NCBI GenBank assembly: GCA_050732635.1 | Contig: JBOHRE010000002.1 | Location: 23,437 to 87,436 of the forward strand | Length of the DNA stretch: 64,000 bases | From: JBOHRE01 sp050732635 | Lineage (GTDB): Bacteria; Gemmatimonadota; Gemmatimonadetes; Longimicrobiales; RSA9 | Reading direction: 5' to 3' | In this document: positions 54,099 through 62,828 of the stretch, one piece after another | Position numbering within the stretch: the first letter of the stretch is position 1 | How the letters are laid out: every line of letters begins with the position of its first letter | Notes under the pieces: model-generated | What the model was told of the DNA's origin: nothing | The model's input: only the letters and a program-made list of their open reading frames with translations | Databases searched by the model: none | Program-made: the position numbers and the translations under genes

Positions 54099-57000
54099 AG
54101 CTTCGTCGACTCTCACTTCACGGATTCAAGTCGTTCGCCGACCGCACCGAGCTCCGTTTCCACGACGGGATCACCGCCATCGTCGGTCCCAATGGGTGCG
54201 GTAAATCGAACATCAGCGACGCGGTTCGCTGGGTTCTGGGCGAGCAGCGCGCATCGGCGATCCGCAGCAGCCGCATGGATGAGGCGATTTTCCAGGGCAC
54301 CGCTGGCCGGCGGCCGCTGAACCGTGCCGAAGTCGAGCTCGCGTTCACCAACGAGGATCGCCGGATCCCGCTGCCGTACGACGAGGTAGCGATCCGGCGC
54401 GTCGTGTTCCGTGAGGGCGGCAGCGATTACGAACTGAACCGCGGGGCCTGCCGGCTGCGCGATATCCTGGACGCGTTTCGGGACACCGGATTGGGTGCCA
54501 ACGCCTACTCGATCATCGAACAAGGGATGGTCGACGCGATGCTATCGGAGCGCACCGAGGACCGTCGACACCTGTTCGAGGAGGCGGCCGGGATCGGCCG
54601 CTACAAGGATCGTCGCAGCGCGGCCGTTCGCCGGCTCGAAGCCGCGGCAACGGACCTCGACAGACTCGACGACATCATCGCCGAGGTCGACTCCAAGGTT
54701 CGCGCGCTGGCGCGTCAGCGGAAGAAGGCGGAGCGGTACGGCGAGCTACGCACGCGGCGGCTGGCGGTCGAGATCACAATCGCGCTTGCCGATCTGGGAG
54801 ACCTCCGCGCCGAGCTCGACGAGGTCGCCGCGCGCCTGGAGACACTGGGCAGCGAGGATCCCGCGGGGCGCGCCGCATTGACCACGGCCGAGGCGGGGCT
54901 CGAGCAGCGCCGCATTGCGGCCAACGAGTCCGCCCGCCTGCGCAATGCCGCCGCCACCCAGCTCGAGGAGTCGAATCGACGCATTGCGGAGCGGGAACGG
55001 GAGCTCGCGGTTGCGGACGAGCGGCAAAGCCACGCCGAGCGACGGCTCGAACAGATCGGCGCTGAACGAGCGGATCTGCTGGCGCGCCGGTCGACGCTCG
55101 AGGAGGAGGCGGCCACGCTGCGCGCCGAGCAGGTGGCGCAGCGGGATGAGGCAGAACGACTTGCGGCCGAGCTGCTCGCGGTGCAGCAGCGACTGAGTGA
55201 GCGACGCGAGGCGTTGGTCGACGCCCGCCGCCAGGATGAGCGCTTGCGCGCGCAGGAGGAGGAGCTGAGCCGTCGGCTTGCCCGTGTGCAGGCGGAGGCG
55301 GCCGGCGCCGAGGCGCGGGCGACCGATCTACAGCGTCGCCTCGAGCGCATCGATCGCGAGCGTGAGGAGCTCGAGGGCGAGCTTCAGCGGCTCGACGAGC
55401 AGGGTGATCTGTTCGCATCCCGCGCGCGCGAGATCGCGAGCACCATGACCGACATCGAGGCGCAACGCGACCAGCTCGCAGGCCGCCTCCAGGAGTTGCG
55501 TCAGCGCGAGATCGAAGCCCGCCGTGACGTCGTCGAGGCCGAAGACCGCGCGAATCTACTGGGCGCCCGGCTGGCGTCGCTCGAGTCGCTCGATCGTGAG
55601 TTCCACGGCTTCGCGCCTGCGGTTGCGGCCACGCTGGCACAACGCGCGCGGCTCGAGGGGCTGGTCGGCGCTGTGGCCGAAGTCCTGGAGCTCGAGCGCC
55701 AGCGGGCCGCCGAGGTCGAGTCGGCGCTCAATTCGGTGCTCCAGGTCCTGGTCGTACGCGACGAGGATGCGGCCGCATCACTACGGCACTGGCTGGCGCA
55801 GTCCGAGAACGGTGAGGGCAGCGTGGCACTGCTCCGGCTGTCGTCGTTGCCCAAACTACAGGAGCTACTGAAGGAGCTCGAATTCGCCGGTCGCGCGGCC
55901 GACGAGCCCGTGCTCGTAGGCCGCCGAGCGCGTATCGCCGCGTTGCGCGCGGAGGTCGAAACCGGCTCGCGCGATGCGGATCAGCGTCGCGCTGAGCGCG
56001 CCAACGTGTTTGCGCAGTTGGAGGCCGTCGAGGGCGAGCTGCGCCAGGTCGAGGAGCGCCTGCGCGAGCTCGACCTGGAGCTGCGGCGCGCACATGCCGA
56101 CGAAACCGCACGCGCAGGCCGCCAGCAGCAGGCGGTCCGCACGCATGGTGAGCTCGAATCGCAGAAGGGCAGCGTGGTCGACGGCGCCGAGCGGGTCCGA
56201 CGTGAGTCACGGCAGGCGGTCGAGGAGGCGGAGCGGCTGAGCGCGGCGGTCGAGGTGAAACGTGAGGAGCGTCGATCAATGGCCCGGCTCGTCGCGGAGC
56301 GCGAAGCCGCGTGGGACGCAGTGCGCGAGCAAGAGGCCGAAGCCCGCGTGCTGCACGCGCGCTCAGAGAGTTCACTCGCAACCATCGAGCGCCGGCTCGG
56401 CGCCGCGGAGGAAGGCGTCGCCCACGCTCTGCAGCGCCTGGAGGCGCTGACCGCCGAGGAGCGTGAGCACCGCGCTGCGCTGGAACAGATCGCGGAATTA
56501 CGGCTCGATGCCGGTGCCGCACTCGAGCACCTCTTCGGCACGCGAGACCAACTGGCGGCGGATTTGCGTGATCTCGATGAGCGCGCTGAACGTGAGCGCG
56601 GGGAGATCGAGCAGCTCGAAGCCGAGGTGCGCCGGCTGCGGCGCTCGGTCGACGCCATCGGTGAAGAACGCCACCGACTCGAGTTGCGGCGCGCCGAGGG
56701 TGAAGCGCAGCAGCGCAGCGTGCGCGAGCGCATTGAGATCGAATGGGGTCGTGGTTTCGATGACCTCGTACAGCATACGGCGCTGGCGGAAGGCGAGCTC
56801 GAGGCGCTGCGCGCCGAGCTCCACACGCTGACGACGGATCTGGAGCGGCTCGGGCCGGTGAATCTTCTGGCGATCGAGGAATACGAGGAGGAACGCCAGC
56901 GGCTCGCGTTCCTGACGGCGCAACGCGACGACCTGCTGCAGGCGAAGCAGGAGCTGGAAACGGCGATCCGCGAGATCAACCGGACGGCGAAGGAGCTGTT

Positions 57001-57460
57001 CGAAGGCACGTTCGAGCAAATCCGGCAGAATTTTCATGTCACGTTTGGCACCCTGTTCGAGGGCGGCGAGTGCGATCTGTGGCTTGCGGATCCGAGCGAT
57101 CCGCTCGAATCACCGATCGAGGTGTCTGCCTCGCCGCGCGGCAAGCGGACACAACGGATCACGCAGCTCAGCGGCGGTGAGCGGGCACTGACTGCGCTCG
57201 CGCTGCTGTTCGCGATCTATCTCGTGAAGCCGAGTCCGTTCTGTGTGCTCGACGAGGTCGATGCGCCCCTCGACGAGGCGAACATCGACCGCTTTCTCGC
57301 CATGCTTCAGCGTTTCAAAGCGGAGACGCAGTTCGTGGTCATCACGCACAACCCGCGCACGATGGAAGCGGCGGACTGGATCTACGGCGTGACCATGGAA
57401 GAGGCGGGAATCAGCTCGATCGTCGGCGTACAGATCGAGGATGCTGTTGGCGCGACCTGA
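54095..57460 (+). CDS. smc: Chromosome segregation protein SMC
   Basis: A 1121-residue SMC ATPase for chromosome condensation and segregation, a little shorter than the usual 1180. N-terminal head FKSFADRTELRFHDGITAIV with Walker A VGPNGCGKSNISDA; coiled coil about residues 170-500; hinge about 505-640 (LEGLVGAVAEVLELERQRAA, LNSVLQVLVVRDEDAAASL); second coiled coil; C-terminal head with signature LSGGERALTALALLFAIY and Walker B CVLDEVDAPLDEANI. ATG shares four bases with the SPOR gene; the subtilase gene starts 20 bases inside its 3' end. ScpA and ScpB are not in the window. Confidence 0.96.
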   Translation: MKLRRLSLHGFKSFADRTELRFHDGITAIVGPNGCGKSNISDAVRWVLGEQRASAIRSSRMDEAIFQGTAGRRPLNRAEVELAFTNEDRRIPLPYDEVAIRRVVFREGGSDYELNRGACRLRDILDAFRDTGLGANAYSIIEQGMVDAMLSERTEDRRHLFEEAAGIGRYKDRRSAAVRRLEAAATDLDRLDDIIAEVDSKVRALARQRKKAERYGELRTRRLAVEITIALADLGDLRAELDEVAARLETLGSEDPAGRAALTTAEAGLEQRRIAANESARLRNAAATQLEESNRRIAERERELAVADERQSHAERRLEQIGAERADLLARRSTLEEEAATLRAEQVAQRDEAERLAAELLAVQQRLSERREALVDARRQDERLRAQEEELSRRLARVQAEAAGAEARATDLQRRLERIDREREELEGELQRLDEQGDLFASRAREIASTMTDIEAQRDQLAGRLQELRQREIEARRDVVEAEDRANLLGARLASLESLDREFHGFAPAVAATLAQRARLEGLVGAVAEVLELERQRAAEVESALNSVLQVLVVRDEDAAASLRHWLAQSENGEGSVALLRLSSLPKLQELLKELEFAGRAADEPVLVGRRARIAALRAEVETGSRDADQRRAERANVFAQLEAVEGELRQVEERLRELDLELRRAHADETARAGRQQQAVRTHGELESQKGSVVDGAERVRRESRQAVEEAERLSAAVEVKREERRSMARLVAEREAAWDAVREQEAEARVLHARSESSLATIERRLGAAEEGVAHALQRLEALTAEEREHRAALEQIAELRLDAGAALEHLFGTRDQLAADLRDLDERAERERGEIEQLEAEVRRLRRSVDAIGEERHRLELRRAEGEAQQRSVRERIEIEWGRGFDDLVQHTALAEGELEALRAELHTLTTDLERLGPVNLLAIEEYEEERQRLAFLTAQRDDLLQAKQELETAIREINRTAKELFEGTFEQIRQNFHVTFGTLFEGGECDLWLADPSDPLESPIEVSASPRGKRTQRITQLSGGERALTALALLFAIYLVKPSPFCVLDEVDAPLDEANIDRFLAMLQRFKAETQFVVITHNPRTMEAADWIYGVTMEEAGISSIVGVQIEDAVGAT

Positions 57461-59489
57461 ACCAGGCGCGGGCTCGCGCACACTGCTGCTTGCCTGCCTG
57501 TTAACCCTGCTCGGCCTCGAGCCGCTCGTCGCGCAGGGCACGTGCCCGCTGGCAGTCGACCCCGGGGCGCTCGCCCCGGCCAGCTACGGCCCGCTCTTTT
57601 CCGCGTTGCGCCAGATGCGGATCCCCGAGGTGCATACCCTCGGCTTCACGGGCGCTGGCGTACGGATCGGCGTGATCGACACCGGCTTCGAGGACCGGCA
57701 TGAGAGCCTCGCGCCGCTCGCCGTGCTCGCTCGCCGCGATTTCATCCAAGGCGACACGATCATCCACGATGAGCCGGCCGATACGCTCGGCAACGCGGAC
57801 GCGCACGGCACCGCTGTGCTATCGATCCTGGCGGCGTGCGCGCCGGACAGGCTGGTCGGCCTCGCGTTCGGCGCGGAGTTCGTGCTGGCCAAGACGAACG
57901 TGCCGCCCGGAACGCTGGATACGCGAGCCGACGAACAACGCTGGATCGACGCTGCGCACTGGGTGGATTCGCTGGACGTGGACGTCGTCAACTCCTCACT
58001 GGGCTTCAAGTTTTTCGCGGACGCGGACGATTATGAGTTCGCCGAGATGAACGGCGATCTGCTGCCATCGACGCGTACGGCCGACAGTCTGGCGGCGCAC
58101 GGCGTGCTGGTCGTGACAGCGATAGGTAACGAGGGACCGAACCCCGGTACGATCAAGGCGCCCGCCGATGCGGACAGCGTCCTCGCGGTCGGCGCAGTGG
58201 ACTCGAGCGGCGCGGTAATCTTCCGCTCGTCACGGGGGCCGACCGCCGATGGCCGAATCAAGCCCGAGTTGAGTGCGCGCGGGCTGAACCTGCCTGCGGC
58301 GGATGATACCGGGCTCGATCGCTATCATGCCGGCGTAACGGGCACCAGCTTCGCCGCACCGCTGATCACGGGTGCGGTGGCGCTGCTCATGGAAGCGTGG
58401 CCGGCGCTCAACGCGATGGCGATTCGACGGGCGCTCCTGCTCTCCGGCTCCACGGCGAGCCGTCCGGACAACAATGTTGGCCGCGGCGTTCCCGATGTTC
58501 TCTCCGCATTGTCGTTCCCGGAGGGGATTTCGCTGCTGCGAGTCGAAGGCGCACAGGATGATGGCACGCTGAGCACGCTCTCACCGGTGTTCCGCTGGGA
58601 CGTACCACTCGTGCACCAGACCGCAAGGCCGGTTCGCTACTTTCTCGAACTCGCGACGGATTCCGCATTTGCCGATGTGCTCTATCGCGACTCGGTCGGC
58701 GACGCGTTCGCGTTGCCGCTGCGGCGAGGCATCCGGCCCACGCAACGAATCCTGTGGCGGGTCGTCGCAGTGGGCGCGAACAGCGCGACCCGCGTCGGGC
58801 CGATCGGTGGACCACTGCGAGTGCCGAGCTGGGTGCGACTGATCAGCTTCAACAGCACGAGCGGTAACTTCGTGCCGTCAGCGCGGCCCACGTTCGTCTG
58901 GTCGGCCCTACCCGCGCCGGCGCCGATCGGACCGCTGGAGTTCGAGCTGCACGTGCTCGATCCGACGGACGGCGACATAGTGCAGACGATGACCACCGTT
59001 GGCGACACGACGGTGACCCTTGCTGATCCGCTGGTGGTCAATCAGGCGTATCGCTGGCGGGTGATCGCGCGCACTCAGGCCGGCGTCGCCGATACCACGG
59101 AGAGCGTGGCTCCGTTCGTCGTGGTGAGTGAGGAGAGCCCGCCAGCCACGCTCCTCTATCAGAACTTTCCGAACCCGTTCCCTGGCGCCGCGCCGAACGG
59201 GCGGACCACGCTCTGGTTCGACCTCGCCGAACGCGCGAGCGTCCAGCTCACGATACACGACCTGCGCGGGCGTCTGATCCGTCGGCTGATTCCAGGACCG
59301 GGCTGCGGGCCGGTCGAGCTGGATGCGGGTGTCTACGGCCGTACGATGACGAGCGCTGATCCGTGCGTCAGCACGCAATGGGACGGTCGCGACGAACGCG
59401 GTCAGCTCGTTCCATCGGGCGTGTATATCGCGCGGCTCCGTGCCGGCGGCCGCGAGCACTTCATTCGTCTCGTGTTCCTGCCAGGCTGA
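57441..59489 (+). CDS. Secreted subtilisin-like (S8) serine peptidase with FlgD-like C-terminal domain
   Basis: A 682-residue exported protease. A signal peptide (TLLLACLLTLLGLEPLVAQG) precedes the S8 domain with catalytic Asp in IGVIDTGFEDRH, His in DAHGTAVLSI, oxyanion Asn in TAIGNEGPNPG and Ser in TGTSFAAPLITGA. After two beta domains of fibronectin-like type comes a C-terminal FlgD/T9SS-type-A-like domain: LLYQNFPNPFP, then WDGRDERGQLVPSGVYIARL. Such tails are sorting or surface-attachment domains in Bacteroidota and relatives. The ATG overlaps smc by 20 bases; the next gene starts five bases after its stop. Confidence 0.88.
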   Translation: MLLARPEPGAGSRTLLLACLLTLLGLEPLVAQGTCPLAVDPGALAPASYGPLFSALRQMRIPEVHTLGFTGAGVRIGVIDTGFEDRHESLAPLAVLARRDFIQGDTIIHDEPADTLGNADAHGTAVLSILAACAPDRLVGLAFGAEFVLAKTNVPPGTLDTRADEQRWIDAAHWVDSLDVDVVNSSLGFKFFADADDYEFAEMNGDLLPSTRTADSLAAHGVLVVTAIGNEGPNPGTIKAPADADSVLAVGAVDSSGAVIFRSSRGPTADGRIKPELSARGLNLPAADDTGLDRYHAGVTGTSFAAPLITGAVALLMEAWPALNAMAIRRALLLSGSTASRPDNNVGRGVPDVLSALSFPEGISLLRVEGAQDDGTLSTLSPVFRWDVPLVHQTARPVRYFLELATDSAFADVLYRDSVGDAFALPLRRGIRPTQRILWRVVAVGANSATRVGPIGGPLRVPSWVRLISFNSTSGNFVPSARPTFVWSALPAPAPIGPLEFELHVLDPTDGDIVQTMTTVGDTTVTLADPLVVNQAYRWRVIARTQAGVADTTESVAPFVVVSEESPPATLLYQNFPNPFPGAAPNGRTTLWFDLAERASVQLTIHDLRGRLIRRLIPGPGCGPVELDAGVYGRTMTSADPCVSTQWDGRDERGQLVPSGVYIARLRAGGREHFIRLVFLPG

Positions 59490-59493
59490 GACA

Positions 59494-60279
59494 GTGAAGC
59501 TCGTGGTGCTCGGATCCGGCACGGTGGCGCTGCACCCCGAGCGCGTCTGTGCCGGCTACTACGTCGAGGCCGGGCCACACCGTATCCTGCTGGACTGCGG
59601 CCCCGGCACACCGCACCAACTGGCGCGGCTCCGACTGCGCTGGGACCGCATCACGCATATCGCGCTGTCTCATTTTCACACCGATCACGTGGCGGGGCTG
59701 CCGCTGCTGATCTTCGCGATGCGCCACGGCGTGCCGGAGCCGCGCAGCGAGCGCCTCGACCTGGCTGGGCCCGAGGGGGCCAGCGCCCTCATCGAGCGTC
59801 TGGCCGATGCGTTCGGCGACTACCTGCGCGATCCGGGCTTTCCGCTGAGCATCACGGAGCTGGCCCACGGAGAGACGTGGCCCCTGGCAACCGGCATCCA
59901 CCTGCTGGCGCACCGGACACCCCACACCGACGCGTCGCTGGCATACCGCTTGGAGACCCCCGATGGGGCGATCGGGTATACCGGCGATACCGGCAATAGC
60001 GAAGAGCTCGGCGCCTTTTTCGACGGCGTCGACATTCTGATTGCGGAATGCTCGCTGCCCGATGAGGCTGCGCTCGAGAATCATCTCACGCCCTCGCGTG
60101 TGGCCGCGCTCGCACGTCGCGCCGCGCCCGGGCTCCTGCTCGTCACACATATGTATCCGCAGCTCGAGGCGCAGGACGTGCCCGCGCTGATCCGGGCCGC
60201 CGGCTGGGATGGTGGCTTCGACGTCGCACACGACGGGATGCGCATCGATGTGGCGCGCCAGCTCGATCGGCCCGGCTAG
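59494..60279 (+). CDS. Metallo-beta-lactamase-fold hydrolase (RNase Z-like)
   Basis: A 261-residue protein with the MBL zinc motif SHFHTDHVAGLPLLI, earlier strand VVLGSGTVALHPERVCAGYY, GYTGDTGNSEEL (the third Asp), and LLVTHMYPQ near the C-terminus. The layout resembles RNase Z/arylsulfatase-type members, but the flexible exosite arm typical of RNase Z is not evident, so the substrate is unknown. GTG start at 59494. Its stop codon forms part of the -35 box of the next promoter. Confidence 0.83.
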   Translation: MKLVVLGSGTVALHPERVCAGYYVEAGPHRILLDCGPGTPHQLARLRLRWDRITHIALSHFHTDHVAGLPLLIFAMRHGVPEPRSERLDLAGPEGASALIERLADAFGDYLRDPGFPLSITELAHGETWPLATGIHLLAHRTPHTDASLAYRLETPDGAIGYTGDTGNSEELGAFFDGVDILIAECSLPDEAALENHLTPSRVAALARRAAPGLLLVTHMYPQLEAQDVPALIRAAGWDGGFDVAHDGMRIDVARQLDRPG

Positions 60280-60305
60280 ACGGCCGCAACGGGTACGGCT
60301 ACATT
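60277..60305 (+). promoter_or_regulatory. Promoter of aroF
   Basis: TAGACG at 60277-60282, 17-base spacer, TACATT at 60300-60305. The -35 box is identical to that of rpsF. The leader to the aroF ATG would be about 43 bases. Confidence 0.6.
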
Positions 60306-60354
60306 CATGCTCTGCGCGCAGTTACGCGCCTATTCGCCATCCGCAGGAAGACGT

Positions 60355-61407
60355 ATGCTCGTCGTGATGAGCCATGACGCGACCGACGCCGACGTGCGCC
60401 GCGTCGTCGACACGATCGAAGAGCTGGGCTACGAGGCTCGCCCGATACCGGGCCGCAACCGCACGGCGATCGGGCTGGTCGGCAACGACGGCAAAGTCGA
60501 CGGCGCGAGGCTCGAGGCGCTGCCTGGTGTGCTCCAGGTGATCCAGGTCACTCAACCGTACAAGCAGGTCTCCAGGGAGTGGCGTTCGGAGCCGACCATC
60601 GTCGAGCTGCAGAACGGTACCCGCATCGGCGGTGAGGAGGTCGTGCTCATGGCCGGCCCCTGCGCTGTCGAATCCGAGCCGCAGATCGTCTCCATCGCGC
60701 GACGCTTGCAGCACATGGGCGTCCCGGTCCTGCGGGGCGGTGCATTCAAGCCCCGTACGTCGCCCTACTCGTTTCAGGGTCTCGGAGTCGAGGGGCTGCG
60801 CCTGCTGGCGCGCGCACGCAGCGAAACCGGGCTCGCGGTCGTGACCGAAGCGCTCGAGCCGGACATGGTCGGCTTAGTGTCGGACTATGCCGATATCGTG
60901 CAGATCGGTGCGCGCAACATGCAGAACTATCCGCTGCTGAGGCGGGCCGGGCGCTGCGGCAAGCCAGTGCTGTTGAAACGCGGCATTGCGGCCACGATCA
61001 AGGAGCTGCTGCTGGCGGCAGAGTACATCCTGGCCGAGGGCAATCCGGACGTGATTCTGTGCGAGCGTGGCGTTCGCGGCTTCGACGAGCACACGCGCAA
61101 CCTGTTGGACCTGACAGCGATCCCCGTGGTGCATTCGCTGTCCCACCTGCCGATCATCGCGGATCCGAGCCATGGCACGGGCGTGCGCACGAAGGTCACG
61201 CCGATGGCGCGCGCGGCGATCGCCGCTGGCGCCGACGGACTGATGGTGGAAGTGCATCCGGATCCGGACCGCGCCCTTTCGGACGGAGCGCAGTCGCTGA
61301 GCCCTGAGCAGTTCGAGGAGCTGGTCGGTCAGATCCGGATCATCGCCGACGCCATCGGTCGGCGGCTTCCGGTACGCGGCGCCGAGCCGCTCGGCGCCCT
61401 GCCCTGA
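60355..61407 (+). CDS. aroF: 3-deoxy-7-phosphoheptulonate synthase (DAHP synthase, Thermotoga-type)
   Basis: A 350-residue type I-beta DAHP synthase, which starts the shikimate pathway from PEP and erythrose-4-phosphate. Residues 1-70 form the N-terminal ferredoxin-like regulatory domain (MLVVMSHDATDADVRRVVDT); the barrel contains MAGPCAVESEPQIVSIARRL, GGAFKPRTSPYSFQGLG, IQIGARNMQNYPLL, KPVLLKRG and DPSHGTGVRTKV. I take the ATG at 60355 because AGGAAG precedes it and the protein then begins as in the family; an in-frame ATG at 60307 would add 16 residues. Feedback control by an aromatic amino acid is likely. Confidence 0.95.
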   Translation: MLVVMSHDATDADVRRVVDTIEELGYEARPIPGRNRTAIGLVGNDGKVDGARLEALPGVLQVIQVTQPYKQVSREWRSEPTIVELQNGTRIGGEEVVLMAGPCAVESEPQIVSIARRLQHMGVPVLRGGAFKPRTSPYSFQGLGVEGLRLLARARSETGLAVVTEALEPDMVGLVSDYADIVQIGARNMQNYPLLRRAGRCGKPVLLKRGIAATIKELLLAAEYILAEGNPDVILCERGVRGFDEHTRNLLDLTAIPVVHSLSHLPIIADPSHGTGVRTKVTPMARAAIAAGADGLMVEVHPDPDRALSDGAQSLSPEQFEELVGQIRIIADAIGRRLPVRGAEPLGALP

Positions 61408-61445
61408 GCCACGCAGAGCCGTCCGCTTTCCTGGCCGTCCGGGCC

Positions 61446-61847
61446 ATGGCAATGCCCGCGGCGAGCACGCACCGTCGCGGCATGGCGCGTTCACACGAGC
61501 TCGGCCGCGCAGGCGAGCTGGCCGCGGCGAAGCTGCTCCGTGAGGCTGGCTGGACCATCCTCGAGCGGAATGTCCGTTTCGGCCGGAAGGAGATCGACCT
61601 CGTCGTACGACGCGACGGCGTCGTGGCCTTTGTCGAGGTCAAGACACGAGCAGGGCGAGCGTGCGGCCACCCACTCGAGTCGATAACGGCGCGGAAGCGG
61701 CGCGAGATCGAGCGGGTGGCACGCTGGTGGGTCGCGCGCTACGGCAGTGCCGGCGAGCAGTATCGCTTCGATGCGATCGCGGTCGACTGGGGTGGCGATG
61801 GCGCCCCGCGCTTGGAGCACGTGGTCGACGCCTGGCGACTCGGCTGA
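61446..61847 (+). CDS. yraN: UPF0102/YraN-family endonuclease-like protein
   Basis: Up to 133 residues, an RNase-like fold of the YraN family: LGRAGELAAAKLLREAGW, ILERNVRFGRKEIDLVVRRD, VVAFVEVKTRAG and HPLESITARKRREIERVARW. The Glu, Asp and Glu-x-Lys arrangement (EIDLV, FVEVKTR) matches Holliday-resolvase-like nucleases, but the physiological role is unproven. In-frame ATGs occur at 61446, 61452 and 61482; the last gives the family-typical N-terminus (MARSHELGRAGE) and may be the real start. No ribosome-binding site separates them. Confidence 0.87.
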   Translation: MAMPAASTHRRGMARSHELGRAGELAAAKLLREAGWTILERNVRFGRKEIDLVVRRDGVVAFVEVKTRAGRACGHPLESITARKRREIERVARWWVARYGSAGEQYRFDAIAVDWGGDGAPRLEHVVDAWRLG

Positions 61848-61858
61848 CCCTGGTGGTG

Positions 61859-62089
61859 CTACGGCGTCGCGTCGCCCGCCGATTCGAGCAGCATCTCGCC
61901 CACTCTGAGCATGCCGCGGCCGCGCTCCTGCAGCACCGTGCCGAGTCGCCTGGTCAGATCGGGTGTGACCGCATCCGGGCGCTGGCGCAGCCGCTGAAGC
62001 TCCTGCGGCTCGAGACCGAGCGCCAGGGCCAGCTCCTTCTCGGATCCCAGGAACAGATCGGCGGCGCGGCGGAAATCGAGTCCGGGCAT
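61859..62089 (-). CDS. Small HTH-like protein downstream of the CoA-binding protein
   Basis: A 76-residue protein, ATG at 62089, 15 bases after the CoA-binding gene. The middle (FLGSEKELALALGLEPQELQ, then RLRQRPDAVTPDLTRRLGTV) has the spacing of an Xre-type helix-turn-helix: ELALALGL as helix 2 and EPQELQRLRQ as helix 3. It could be a DNA-binding protein or an antitoxin-like fold; no toxin partner is evident. Its position directly after a conserved gene on the same strand supports it being real, but I do not recognise a family. Confidence 0.5.
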   Translation of the reverse strand: MPGLDFRRAADLFLGSEKELALALGLEPQELQRLRQRPDAVTPDLTRRLGTVLQERGRGMLRVGEMLLESAGDATP

Positions 62090-62104
62090 TCTCGGTTCGG
62101 TCGT

Positions 62105-62551
62105 CTAGTTCGCGAAGCGGCGATGATCGATCATGAGACAGCGATCCTGTACGACGAACATGCCTTCGCGCGCGAGCGCCTCAGCCGCATCCTCGTGACG
62201 GATGCCGGACTGAAACCAGACGGCGCGCGGGCGTTTTGCGATCAGGTCGGGCACGTGCGGCGGGATATCTCGCGAGCGGCGGAATACGACCACGATGTCG
62301 ACGGGTCCCGGCACGTCCTGCACCCGACGCCAGACGTCGCGGCCCAGGATGCGTCTGGCCTGCGGATAGTAGACCGGCACCGGCAGGATCTCCAGTCCGA
62401 CCGCGTGCAGGTACTCGGCAACGTAGAACGCCGGCTGGCCGGCCTGTGCCTCCGTCTTGATGCCGAGCACGGCGATCCGGCGCGCGGCGCGCACGAGGCT
62501 GGCGACGTCGTCGTCGTCTTCGATCAGCTTGTCGCGCCACACAGCGGTCAT
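62105..62551 (-). CDS. CoA-binding domain protein (YccU family)
   Basis: A 148-residue single-domain CoA-binding Rossmann protein. ARRIAVLGIKTEAQAGQPAF begins the nucleotide fold; VPVYYPQARRILGRDVWRRV and PGPVDIVVVFRRSRDIPPHV follow, and the characteristic VWFQSGIRHEDAAEAL and VVQDRCLMIDHRRF close it, as in the YccU family. Function beyond CoA binding is unknown. It is divergent from the SRP RNA and dnaX. Confidence 0.85.
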   Translation of the reverse strand: MTAVWRDKLIEDDDDVASLVRAARRIAVLGIKTEAQAGQPAFYVAEYLHAVGLEILPVPVYYPQARRILGRDVWRRVQDVPGPVDIVVVFRRSRDIPPHVPDLIAKRPRAVWFQSGIRHEDAAEALAREGMFVVQDRCLMIDHRRFAN

Positions 62552-62598
62552 ATGCCGGGCTCCCTGCGGAATGCCGCAAGCCTGCTCGCCACAGGCGG

Positions 62599-62627
62599 TT
62601 GACTATGATCTCCTGCACCGCTACGAT
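62599..62627 (+). promoter_or_regulatory. Promoter of the SRP RNA
   Basis: TTGACT at 62599-62604, 17-base spacer, TACGAT at 62622-62627. The predicted start at about 62634 coincides with the 5' end of the SRP RNA helix. Confidence 0.72.
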
Positions 62628-62633
62628 TCCAGC

Positions 62634-62741
62634 GGCGTCCCAGGACCCAAGGGCGCGAACCCGCGAATCCCGTCAGGACCCCGCAGGTAGCAGCGGTAAG
62701 CGTGGTGAGCGTCGCTTCGGCAACCCTGGGGCGTCTTTTTT
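62634..62741 (+). ncRNA. ffs: Signal recognition particle RNA (small bacterial type)
   Basis: About 105 bases. The ends pair (CGTCCCAGG near 62636-62644 with CCTGGGGCG near 62725-62733), and the conserved domain IV is present: CGTCAGGACC, then GGTAGCAGCGGTAAG, which carry the symmetric loop CAGG/AGCA that binds Ffh. The apical loop reads CCGCA between ACC and GGT, instead of a clean GNRA tetraloop. TCTTTTTT at 62734-62741 ends it as a terminator. Position directly ahead of dnaX is a common neighbourhood for this RNA. No Ffh gene is in the window. Confidence 0.85.
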
Positions 62742-62758
62742 CCTTCAGTGCAAACGAC

Positions 62759-62787
62759 TTGCCGTCGGCGACATCGTGGCCTAAGCT
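62759..62787 (+). promoter_or_regulatory. Promoter of dnaX
   Basis: TTGCCG at 62759-62764, 17-base spacer, TAAGCT at 62782-62787, lying after the SRP RNA terminator and about 40 bases before the dnaX ATG. Confidence 0.55.
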
Positions 62788-62828
62788 GACGCGTTCTTCA
62801 ACACCGATCCCCCTTTCCTGAATTCGGC

